64,000 nt of DNA, taken from the NCBI RefSeq assembly GCF_000275845.1, contig NW_006766893.1, forward strand, positions 774,632 through 838,631, written 5' to 3'. The translations under genes were made by a program, and so were the position numbers. The notes under the pieces were generated by a model. It ran no database searches, was not told where the DNA came from, and saw nothing but the letters and a program-made list of their open reading frames with translations. Positions within the stretch are counted from its first letter, which is position 1; every line of letters begins with the position of its first letter. Source of the DNA: Dichomitus squalens LYAD-421 SS1. Its lineage: Eukaryota > Basidiomycota > Agaricomycetes > Polyporales > Polyporaceae. Positions 35,617 through 46,418 of this stretch are shown in pieces.

Positions 35617-38600
35617 CGCGGGAAGTAGAGGGTAGGACGGCAGGATATATGTCCTGATATGACAGAAAACTTGTAAGCCGCCAAGGCTATATATCTAGAG
35701 GGAGGAGCGCTTATACGATGGGCACCCCCGAGTCAGTCAATCACTAACGGTCTAGAGGCTATGATACTCACTATGGCCAAGCTCGGGCACTCTGCCGCCG
35801 ACAAAACTCTATCTTGACATAACAACGATGCCCTTACCCCCCACCTTGCCCAGGGTTTGTCTACATTGTCGCCCCCTTGTCGGTGCAGCGGACTCTGCAC
35901 GAGCGCTACTCTAGCATGATTTACCGACCTGAACAGCATCGGTGAGAAGGGCCAAACCAGAGAGCATGTCAAACCATCGTTGACGGGGATTGGCGTAAGC
36001 GCCTGAGCCAAGAGCTCGTTTTGTGTAGCCGTCGGAATAGACGGTGAACGAGGATGTCGCGTTGGATTTCTGCAAGGGTGCGCTGCTACCACTCACGGAG
36101 TCCGGAGGCGCTGTCGGAATATGTCCGGAATCTCTATGATCCAGCTCTGCGGGACTGACGGGACATTCAAGCAACACGTCACTACCTGTGAAAGACCATG
36201 CTTTGTTCATTTACTTGGGGACAATCAGACTAACAACTCACCTCCGGCAAAGTCCACTACGTAGACATTGACGTAGCAAAACCTGTTGTGTGCGCTCTGG
36301 CACCGCCTGCACCGGGTGTATTTGCAAGGTTCACTTTCTCGCTTGGACAGATCCCGGGACAATGCAGCTCTGAAAATCGGCACGACGCATCCGTCCTGGA
36401 TACATGCGTGCGACGCCAAGATAGAAGGTGCGAGAAGACAGTCGATCGGTGGCATAAGCCTAGACGTGACGCAGCTGGTGGAAAACATGCCAGATAGCCT
36501 CAATGGGCATGGGCATCACTCAAGTCAATAGCGGATTCTTCGACAAGATCAGCTGCACGCCACAACGAGATTGTTGTACCCCTCTGTTTCCGCCCTCGGG
36601 TCCCTGAGCTCCACGTATCTTCTTCTTGTCAAGGTTTCTCCAGGGCGCTTCGAGGATGCTGGCGGAAGACGTTTGAGAGATAGCTGGCAGGACTGCCGTC
36701 ACTGATAATGATACGGACATACCGTCCTTCCGATAACGATGCGGTCGGTGCTCGACAGGGGGCGAGTCTCGAGCACGTCATCTCCGCCAAGAGCGTTTGA
36801 CGGTCGGGACCGGGGTCGACAATTTGAAGCTGTGGTAGAGTGCTTGCAATCCGCGGACTGGATTCGTCGTCATCTTGAGGACCAGAGGACGTGGCCTGTG
36901 GCGAGCGTTTAAAAGACTGGTATTTTCGTCGTTTCTCTCTCGGGGCGTGCAGTCTGAGACGCAGACTGAGGCACGAGCATGATCTTGCCATTGGACTGAT
37001 TTGTACATTCCCCGATCGATGAACCCTACTTGAGGGTTTCATACGTTTAGCGTTCACGTCTCCCGAGGACTTACGGTCGGTTCCGCTGAAAGACTTTCCG
37101 AAGATTGTTGGACGTTGAACGGTGAGCTCTGACCTGCAGTTTTGTGCACTAAAGACGAGACAACACCTGGCGCTGGTCTGGATAAATCTCATTTAAACGC
37201 CGCATATTGGAACCGCGTAGAGCTAGAAAACACGTCAACATCAGAACGGCGTTACGTTGGACTCGCGTCTGTGCCTGACATACCTGTGCCACCCGATGTA
37301 CCTCCTGCGCTGTTGAGCAGCTCAGCGCCAAGACGCGCAGGGTACCGAAGAAGGATGGTTCTGTGCTGCAGATATGCCCCCTCGCTCACCTCAGATTCGG
37401 TCTTGTGGCGGGTGGATAAACGGTTCATACACTGCCTCTGCCCGACTATCCCCACCATGACCGCTAGAATCATAGCGGGCGTCTAGACGGACAGCGGGCT
37501 GCTACCTAGCGTAAGCCTCGTTCCCAGGCTCTCGCCCCCTCCATCTCTGCTCCACTCTTCATCTCCGCTCTGCATGCCTCGGCAGGCCGTAAAGCAAGCG
37601 TCTGTGAACTTCCTGGTGTGCATCTGACAAGGTAGAGCCATATTACGACGTCGGCATCCTACCAGTTGCGCGCATAGCAGCGTTGCCGCTACTATTTCTG
37701 GTGCATGTTCATATCTTGATTGGACAATGCGTCTCGACCTCCGGCGGAGACGGAGGTTGCGGGACTGAGGTGGCGGGCGGGATTGACTAGCATTTCGAGT
37801 CTGTCGCTGTGAAGCGTACGCGACGCTATGATTCGCTGGTGACGCCGTTCGTAAAGCCGCGTACCGTTGTTGTGGGACTATGTGACTAAGACTATTCCAT
37901 CCTGTGGGTCTTCTCTTGTTCTTGTGCGTTAGTCACTTAATGGAGTGTCATATGTTGTGGACGAAGATTTGCCGAACCTTCTTCGGGGATAAGGCCCATT
38001 TCACTGCTTCCGCGCGGCGCCGGTGCGGTATTTGTGGGGCAGAGGGCGATGCTGTCTTCACCTACCTCGGGTATCTGCAGAGCTCATGACAGTTTTGCTT
38101 GAGTTCCCCGTGTCCGCAATGGATAGTTTCAGCTCGGCCAGACACGATTCCCACGGCCGCCGATTGGAGGGCTGATTCCTAGCTAATCAGAGCAGCGAAT
38201 CATTGAGGAGGGTGCGGGCTCTGCAAGGACGACCGCACTCTGCGGGGAAACGGACATGCTGGTCTCAAGAAGACGAGAGAGGGGGGCGCGGTGGGCCACT
38301 ACCGCTGCTCGCTAGGATACATGTCTCGTAAGTTCTTACATCGTATGTATGAGATACGACTCGTGGCCCACTACCCCCAATACGGGGCCCCTAGTGCGAC
38401 GGTTCGTTGTCGACCATTATCACCATCATCATCACCACCATCATCATCATCAGAGTGAGGCACAACGCAACATATTTGACAAGCGACTATGCAGTATACC
38501 AAGTACTTTCCGGAGTAAAGGCACGGAGCGCGGGGCCGTTGCGTTCGACGTACAACTACTGAGAGTGACACCCATATACTGACACAACGCCTGGGGGACA

Positions 38601-38911
38601 GGCCCGAACGTGCGTCGCGCGCCGCAAGCTATGGCTAGGGACATGATCCGACCCAATTGGTAGCGTAGGAGATAGCCTTTCGGAACATTGAGGGAGTGAT
38701 AGCAATCGTGATAGCTTTTTGCGGAATTAGATAGGGAGGTCTATATCCGGGAAAACTGCGACTAAGGAGATAGGAGGTAGTGACGAGGAAGAAGGGAAGG
38801 GAGACGGAGGAAGGTGAGAAGTAGGTAGAAGATGAGAAGAAGGTGGAAGGTGAGAAGGACCGCGGACGCTCAGAGCGCGTGCATGACCCGGCTGACCTGG
38901 CCGGAAGGAAA
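35617..38911. other. Upstream of P450 copy 2: duplicated promoter, then gene-poor DNA
   Basis: Bases 35700-36130 align in patches with the region above P450 copy 1. Minus-strand frames at 35911-36210 and 36629-37192 are open for 99 and 187 codons; they could be exons of decayed genes, but I recognise no family. Bases 38640-38900 repeat the purine-rich tract of 25500-25720. The remainder holds nothing that I can name. Confidence 0.4.
38415..38453. repeat. CAT/CAC trinucleotide microsatellite
   Basis: A 39-bp run of CAT, CAC and CAG triplets in non-coding DNA (a 77-codon frame across it reads poly-His by chance). Likely polymorphic. Confidence 0.8.
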
Positions 38912-39977
38912 GTCATCAGGAAAAACCCCCTCAGCTAATCGAGCTAAGCGAGCTAATTTAGCGCTAAAAAGAGCTATTAGTCCATTAGTCCCATTATTTT
39001 AGTCCCCTACTAATTTAGAGCCATTACTTGCGTTACTGACGCAGCGGCAGTCGTTCGGGATCTTCAAGCATCCATTCATGCAGTCATAGGTGTTATATAG
39101 ACGATGATCTGATTCACTTGGAGACAGTACATATTACAAGACTATGTATATACGTTTACGACCTCCTAGATGTACTAAGTCCCCACGCCATATCCTAAAT
39201 GCAACCTCGTCCCGACTATGTAGAGTACCACCACACGGCAGGGACCCTTTGCCCCAAAGCTAAGAATGTAGAGGCTCACCTAATAACAGGACAAAACGCT
39301 GACTGCAGTTGCACGATGATATATGAAAAGACCTACCTTCAGTGTTACGCTACACACCCCGCCGCTGCCTAGGCAGCCTCACGCCATCACGCCACTCACC
39401 TGATTGTTGGCTGCTATTACTCACTCACCATCTTAAGATACATCTCGTTGGGAGGGTATGGCGGTACTGCACGCTCAACCTGGACGCACCGATAAACGTT
39501 AAACCTTGAAGCTACGCATACTAAGCCTGCCGCCAGCAAATTCAAGGATAGTTTATGTTCATAAGCATAGGAAGGGGGAGAGTCCCACGATTATCGAGCA
39601 GGTATACATGAAGCAAGCCTTCACGATAAAGCAAGACTAGGGACGACGAAACGACGTCGCGGAGCAGGGGGAGACGTGGCAACAGGGACCATCAAGCGCG
39701 CACTCGGACGCGGCTCCAGAGGGAGCGCCCATGTTTAGGGCAAGCACGCAGAGACTTGGCGATGTGCGGGAACGGTCGTTCTCTCCTTGAACCTCTCTGG
39801 AACATGCATTGGTCGAGTTTTGAGCAGGTAGAACTGTATTTCTATTGATAATGAGATGCAAGGTACCAGTTTAGCACTCAAAACTCCGGATACAAGGTAG
39901 ATTCCTAGAAAGGGTCTGATTAGTCGGCATTAGTACTAAGTTATTGCTAATTAGCGCAGGGGGTTTTTCCTGATGAC
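38912..39977. mobile_element. Inverted-repeat element without coding capacity, about 1066 bp
   Basis: The ends are a perfect 20-bp inverted repeat: GTCATCAGGAAAAACCCCCT at 38912-38931 and its complement at 39958-39977. The subterminal DNA on both sides is AT-rich and full of CTAAT, GCTAAT and TTAGTCC motifs. No open frame exceeds about 75 codons. The flanks do not show a clear target duplication (at most 2-3 bp), so the superfamily is undecided. It directly abuts the 3' part of the second AA9 relic. Confidence 0.68.
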
Positions 39978-40844
39978 GTCGACGGCCGCCGTCTCATTGA
40001 TAGCACGCGCCACGATGGGCTCATGCGCCAGGCTCGACGCCGCATGTCCCGGGAGCGTAATGTCTTATCAACGGGCAGACGTTGATGAGGATCCCCGAGT
40101 CGGTCGCCGAGTACGCCCCAGGGAACGAGACCATCTACCCCGAACTGCGAGCCCCCGATGCGGAGCTGCGCGCATTCCGGGTAGAACTCTGCGCCGCCCT
40201 CGGTCTGGGCGTTTGCAGCGCGGGGATCTCGTGGCAGATGAGGTACTCGCCCGGCGCGATGTTCGAAGGAGGGCGACGTTGGCGGGGAGGCCACCGAACG
40301 GGTCCTACATCGCCCAGGCGCCGTCGGAGCGAAGGCCGGACTCTTCGATCTTGAACCAACGGGCGGAGGAGCAATAGGAGTTGGCGCAGCCGCCAGACGC
40401 CAGGTAGGTCATGAGAGGGCCAGCCTCGTGAGGCCACTACACGGAGACAGAAATGAAGATAAGGGTGGAAGAGGAAGGGGAAGAGACGCACGTTGGCACC
40501 GGTACCGCTGACCCACTTGAAGCTGACAGTGCTTCCAGGGTTAGCGGAAGCGATCTTGGCCGCTTTCTGCGCGCCTTGGCCCCAGGACAGATCCGAGCTC
40601 GACGTGTTCTGGATAGGGCTGACCGAGTTGATCATCGTGATCGGCGATTGGACTGAAAAAGCGAGAGCGGTTTAGTAAAGACCAGGCATGGTTGAGACGA
40701 CAAAGGAAGCGCACCGCCATTGCTGTTGGGTGTGTTGCCCTGGCACGCTTCCGACCCGTCGAGGGAGAGGGGGACTACGTAGGCATGGCCTGCGACGACG
40801 GGCACAGCTGCAAAGAGGGAGAGGAACGTCGATAAAGCGTGCAT
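39978..40844 (-). pseudogene. AA9 lytic polysaccharide monooxygenase relic, copy 2
   Basis: A clear AA9 start: ATG at 40844, signal peptide, then HAYVVPLSLDG with the mature N-terminal His of the copper brace. Introns follow GGC G (40720s) and GTGAN. Exon 3 begins WPHEAGPLMTYLAS, holding the second brace His. Decay: an in-frame TAG in GAWAM-stop-DPFGGLPANVALL (about 40300), a frameshift to SNIAPGEYLICHEIPALQ, another to NAQTEGGAEFYPECAQLRI and a third to VSFPGAYSATDSGILINV. The first half is well preserved, so inactivation seems recent compared with copy 1. Its 3' flank is taken by the inverted-repeat element. Confidence 0.78.
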
Positions 40845-42236
40845 GGTGTCAGTAACTGCGGGTAGGAGCAGTGCGGAGGTCTGAGACGTGAAGGAGAGGT
40901 GCGAGGCTGACCGCGTAGGCGAGATTGTGACTCGACGACAAGCGACCATTGAGTCCTTCCTCCTGCCTAGACCAAACTGTTTATGCATTTTCTCGACTCT
41001 GCAAAACGCGGTTGTTCGGTTTTCTTCTCGGGAAGATGTTCTGAGGCACCTGAAACAAAAGAAAGGGGACTATCTATATCTGATGCAAGCAGTGGTGGAA
41101 GAAAATGCGTGTCCGAGAGTCGAATGAGATACGTCCGTATGTTCTGCCGAATTATTGCCCCACTACCAATCTGGGCCTCAGTGCACAAAAGCGACATCGT
41201 CAGCGAGGTCCAGAGGTGGGGCAGATACGGTTCAGCTCACCCAATCAAGACTCCCATCCAGTCCGAGCAAAACGAAACCACGACTCACAGCTTGGCGGCC
41301 CGCGGCCGGTGCAAACGGACCGGCTCCCCCAAACATCTACATGGCGGCGTAGAGATAGTGTCTGTACAACTTCGTTCAGTCACAAAGTTGTAGGGCTTTG
41401 AACAGCCATCCGGGAATCGCAGGCTGGCATCACGATAGCGCTCGAATGGAGCGGGACCACGGACTCGAAAAACCGCCATACATACCACTCAGCACCCATA
41501 GGATACATTGGGAGCCGGAAAATTACTGAGGAAAAGAATAGTGCATACGGTCCGAAGGACTCAAATTGCTGCCCGTATCTTTGCACTCTTCCCCCTTCCG
41601 AGACGCGAAGCACAGGTAGAGCAACGCGCAAAGAAGGCTGCGTCAGACTGGTGTGGCATCAACGACAATAGTTCAACTCGACTGTAAGCACATACTGTTC
41701 AAAGTGAAAATTGAGGCTGAAGGCTACAGCGCTGAAGTTGGAATTGCCCCGGGTAGGCTACTGGTACTTGTGGCTGTGCAGCATCCGTGATCTCCGGTGT
41801 CGGTCTTTCCTCCCGTTTGTGATCTCACGGTCACTCTCGGCCTCCTACGCCCTCCGCCAGCAAAGCAGCTTGAGCGTATGGCTCGTCACGACGCCAGCGT
41901 TGAACATACGAACAAACCGTGTAGTAGAACGTTGCACAACGCTGTCACAGCCTCTCTCTGTCGCTGCCATGTGAGCAAACGCTGTCATCCAGCCACGCAG
42001 TCCTGACCTCGAGTCAGATCAACGAGTCGGAGTCGCGACGAACTGCCATCTGCTGCGATCTGGCTGTGAGTCCCGGTTGCCCTTCGTTCTACGCCGATTC
42101 GGAGACGGACCACTGACGTTATCCCTAGTGATCGGCGTACGACACGCAACTTAAGATCCCGTCGTTCCGTTGAGGACGTTACGTCTCTCCTCTGGCTCGC
42201 TCCTCTGAACGTGCTATCTCCTGGCTTGATGCAATA
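40845..42236. other. Gene-poor stretch, no gene seen
   Basis: About 1.4 kb. Short frames only. The 5' part should hold the old AA9 promoter, and the last few hundred bases the F-box gene promoter. Confidence 0.4.
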
Positions 42237-43087
42237 ATGACTCCACGGTCTATCACCCAACCAACTATGCAATCTACCCCCACATACGTAGTCTTGACGA
42301 GCTACGATATCCTACTCTATCTCTTCGATCAGTTCCAGTGGTGCCATGGCCCCAGCCGGGATTACCTTGCATCTTGTGCGCGGGTTTGTCGCGCTTGGCA
42401 AGACCCCGCTTCGTATGTCTTATGGAGAAAATTACCGGCTTTGCATCCCTTGTGGAATCTTCTTGCTGCGCGGAATTTCTCGCCCGAATCCAAATGGCTT
42501 TCTGCCTACTGGCAGGTAAGACAGCCGATCTCCCACTTCAATGCAATGCTCAGCCGCTTTGCAGTACATAGACGCCGACGGCTTCGTAAAGAACGTAATC
42601 ACCCGCGATAGGGAACGGTGGAACTACTTCCTTCTCCGCGCTTCGCACGTCCGTGAAGTCGGCATAGCCGCCTGTGGCCCAAGTGAACTTGCCCTAGCTC
42701 GGGCCCTGACTGAATACAACAAGGGGAAGTCGTTGCTACCATCGCTTCAGCGACTCTCTTGGAGACATGCCGTACCCACGGACACCTCAGTGCTCCTGTT
42801 CAGCTCGCCGTCTCTTCGCGATCTGGAGGTGGCCGTCTCACGTCTTGGCACCGAGACCGGCATGACGATCAACTCAATCGTCCCAGCTGGGCCGGAACTA
42901 CGATGGGGGAAGGCTGGAGAAGGCGATTATTGCGGAGTATATTGACCATCTCTTCCCGAACCTGGTTTTTAATGATCGAGAGGTCAACGTGGTAGGGCCG
43001 AAGCAACTGCCGGCGATGTTCACATGGGAGGCTGTCGAAGAGGAGATTAGGTTGTTGAGGCAGCACCAAAGGTCCGCCATCGTATAG
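42237..43087 (+). CDS. F-box-like protein with a frameshift near its 3' end
   Basis: Exon 1 (42237-42515) encodes an F-box-like start: TSYDILLYLFDQF, YLASCARVCRAWQDPASYVL, WRKLPALHPLW. It would recruit a target to an SCF ubiquitin ligase. Exon 2 starts at 42565 and runs in phase to a stop at 42945, giving about 219 aa. The neighbouring frame from about 42899 reads YDGGRLEKAIIAEYIDHLFP and continues to a stop at 43087, the usual style of C-terminus in basidiomycete F-box proteins. A single inserted base (or two lost) near 42899 would explain it; I see no intron there. So this is either a truncated allele, a young pseudogene or an assembly error. The next in-frame ATG (42267) could be the start. 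Confidence 0.6.
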
Positions 43088-46000
43088 TAGCTAGAGACGG
43101 GCAGTATCCGCTATTGGAATCGCACTGAATCAACGGGCCATGGATTGTTGCACCGCTTTCATCTCTTCGCCTGTCATCTTGTTGTTGGCTCGGTTCGATC
43201 TTTGTGGGCACTACATCAGGAGGTACCCAAAGTTGGACGTCACGCTCGTTTTCTCCGCGATAGCCCTATGCATGCAGGTTTGTCCCGTGCTGCGATAACT
43301 GAGACCGAACAGGTAGGATAATTCTTGACATAGGACAGCATGGCCTCAATACCGTCTCAAAGAGAAGTGACCTGGAGCGATGCATTGGCGCGTGGGCAGC
43401 TCAGTAATAACCGAGGTAAATGAGTGAGTCAAGATTCAAGGAATGCTTTCGATCTACCCTATTGACCAACGTCGCATATATTTGGCCGTTCACGCTTTGA
43501 TCACATGGCCGTTCATCTTTCACGCGCGGTTAACGTGACAGTTGGCACCGTTTCTTCTCGCTGTCAACTGATCGTTACCTGCTATTTGTCTCTAAAGTGG
43601 GGGGCTGTCAAGGACGCTATTTCTGATAGTTACAGATAGATTCCATACGCAGAACCTGGAGACGAACATGGTTCGTCTCACAGTCTGCCAGATTAGAATC
43701 AGGTCAGCATCTTAAAAGGTGGACGAATATTCTTCAAACGCCTATATCCAGGATCTGAAACTCGACCTCTCCCTGACACATTGCTGTAAAGTGCGTTCCC
43801 ATAATGAAGATCGTCCTGCTCGTTCACAATTGACAGCGAATGTCGGTGTCGGTGATCCACACGACCACAGCTTCAAAAATCAACTGAGACGGGACATCTC
43901 GCCGTCACTGGGTAAAGCATATTACCGCTTTACATTGTGACCAGCATCGTAATTTTGCTTTGGTGAGTCGGTCCTGCGTATCTGCCAGGGGGGTGAACCA
44001 TGGATTGCTGAAGCTCGACATGGAGTTGCTAGTCCTCTGCGGTTCACAATCGACAAAGGTCATACTTCCTCGGACCGGGCCGTATATCTTCCTTTGCCAG
44101 GCACGGTAGGATTGCCACGTATTCATATAGTTCCACCACTCATATGGCCATGAAAGTAGTTGTCAGATTCATATCCAAGATGCCACGTAATAGTGGTCGT
44201 GGCCTCGATACCAGTAGTCGCGAGAGCCCGCGTCTCACGGATCCTGTCAACCTCCCCTCCAAATACGCAGAGCTACGTGCAGAAGCCGAGAATCGCCGAC
44301 GCAACGAGGCTCAACGTGATCCCATGGAGCCACCGCAGACAGAACGCGAAAGCGATTCGGGAACCACATTGCCGCAGTACGACACAGAGGATGTGATGAG
44401 CGAATCTACGCCATCTACCGCCCCACCCGCCTATTCTATGTGATAGTATGGAGTTTTGCACCTTGATCGAAGCTGTTGACAGATTAGCGGTGACGACGGT
44501 AGCTTGAAAGGTAGTAGATGTCGAGGTTACCCAATGAGACGTACTATTTATAGGCTCCAGCTTTCGTACAGAAGATAACTCCCATTGCTGTAACAGTAGA
44601 AAGGCAGAGATGCTAGATGTCCAAACCTTTGGATTAGATTGACTCAGTGAGGTCAAGTTGCATCCCCCGGGCCATCGCCGCCGCGCTCAGCCTGCCATGC
44701 GGCTGCCAGTGGGCTCTTCGGGCCGGTTGCGACGGGGCAATCCAAACACGTGATACTCCCGGGTGCCACCGCGGTTCTACAGTCCGACAACGGGTGGTTT
44801 CTTGCCTTTCTTCCAAGTTGTGCCGACCACGCCCGCGTCCGTACGTCTGCTTGTATGCGCATTGCTGAGCAAAGTTTCCTAACTCGACAGGCAGTAAACC
44901 AACAGTCCTTCTAATCAAGATGCCTCTGGCAGCTGTTCTGGCTGTTTCTCGTCATCGGCTCACCACTAACAATAGCTGCAGGCGTTGCTCTAAGAGTCAA
45001 CCAACATAGGGAACATCGTCGTGGGGAGTCATCTCCGGTGAGTCTTGATGTGTCCTTGCTTGATCTACTGGGAGCACGTGTACGCGACAGTGATGCTTCT
45101 AGGGAAGCTCGACATGGCACTTTGAGCTCGAGCAGGCAAGGTTCTGCCCTTCTTGTACTCTCTGGTATGTCATGCTTGGGTTCTTGGCGCTATCTGAACG
45201 TGTCGCGAGGGGAATCTATCGTTCATAGGAGCCTGAAGTGGAGATGATACTAGAGCTCTCAGTATCCCGATTTCGTCCACTATAAAGACGAGTGTAACAT
45301 GACGGGTAGTCAACGAGACTAGTGGAAGACGGAGGGCAACCAAAGTAAGACCGCGAAGAGCTCGCCTACTACTAGGTATCTTTACTGGCATGCGATCTAG
45401 AGAATCTGACTGTGCTGTCAATCAGATTGGGGAGTAGTGATGCACGATTATTTGGCTACCGAGTTGTGGTCCCTCTGCTACAGTATGTATGCGGACAACA
45501 GCATGTTGACAGCTTCATTACCCCATCATCACGACAAGTCTCCTACACCAAACTGCTTACGGGTCCTGCCTTCTATGTTGGTCACAGGGGTCCTCAATGA
45601 TCTTCTTCGTACTGAAGGGATTTTACCGGCTTTCCGAAGGGCTGCATGCTCATCTTCGGCCTTCCAAATGCGCCAGCAGTCGAGCCGAGACAACGGCCCA
45701 GCTATGGGGACATATGCAAGCGATCCCGCTGATACACATGCTTCCACAGCTTATGCACATCTACTTCCCAACGATACGACAGTCTGAGCACGCTGGGATT
45801 GGGATCGAGATGCTTGTTTCACTTGGTCGCTCGGGTTCCGCTCGCGTCCAGGTCGCTGTGTGCCGCCTCGCGGCCCTTGCAGGCCCCACGTACGTATACA
45901 TGCCTGCGGTGAATCGAGAGGAAGCTTCGCTCGAAATACTGCGATATAACAGCGCTCCGATCGGGTGTAGGCGTTGCACTGAATCACATCTAGGCGTCGC

Positions 46001-46251
46001 ACCAGACCAGATCTACATAGCTATAGGCGTCTTCCAAAATCAATGATGGCAAGATTTGCGCATGAACAATTGAGCAGTGGACCGTGCGCAATCTTTGATG
46101 GCATAGCCCATATGGTCGACCTGCATGTGACCGACTGTGAACATCGTATCGTCATTGGTAACGGACATTCTAGACTCGAAACCAGTCGATCGGAACGCAC
46201 GTGGGCCTGCCTATCGTGGAAGAGCGGAGAGTGAAAGGCAGGGCGTTCCTT
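43088..46251. other. Gene-poor stretch before the DUF6589/helicase element
   Basis: About 3.2 kb. Apart from one 99-codon frame (44144-44443) and two overlapping frames at 45437-46046 that match no family I know, nothing stands out. No RNA genes were seen. Confidence 0.35.
44144..44443 (+). CDS. Hypothetical open frame, 99 codons
   Basis: A hydrophilic frame with a central YAELRAEAENRRRNEAQR helix-like stretch and a C-terminal APPAYSM, a possible PY-type WW-domain ligand. No intron, signal peptide or family is recognised. The acid/base pattern looks more protein-like than its surroundings, but chance is not excluded. Confidence 0.2.
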   Translation: MAMKVVVRFISKMPRNSGRGLDTSSRESPRLTDPVNLPSKYAELRAEAENRRRNEAQRDPMEPPQTERESDSGTTLPQYDTEDVMSESTPSTAPPAYSM

Positions 46252-46322
46252 AACGACTGGTCCAACTCGACGCCCTTTTGGCAGGCGACCGCATTTGGTA
46301 CCCCGTGTGAAAACGTACTTAG
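46252..46322 (-). repeat. Left inverted repeat of the DUF6589/helicase element
   Basis: Read on the minus strand it starts CTAAGTACGTTTTCACACGG and ends near GTTGGACCAGTCGTT. It matches the right repeat at 65 of 71 positions without gaps. Confidence 0.75.
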
Positions 46323-46418
46323 TGGAATCGCGAACAGCGCTCTTGGAGAATACCGACGTGCCGCTGTGTAGCGTTCTGTCCCCTCAAATGTCGCCCCGTT
46401 TGTGATCATATTGTGTTA

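Larger units (their letters stand above)
33392..40844. repeat. Segmental duplication, unit 2 (P450 plus AA9 relic)
   Basis: Second unit, about 2.6 kb longer, partly through the 1.07-kb inverted-repeat element inserted by the AA9 relic and partly through extra DNA at 36-38.6 kb. Confidence 0.65.

Noticed and set aside
36629..37192. 187-codon minus-strand frame above P450 copy 2
   Set aside because: A weak resemblance to an acid phosphatase end (GRYVRIIISDG) is too short to support a call, and no other part of such a gene was found.
21747..40844. Biosynthetic gene cluster built on the two P450s
   Set aside because: There is no synthase, transferase or cluster transporter between them; a tandem duplication with AA9 relics explains the pair.
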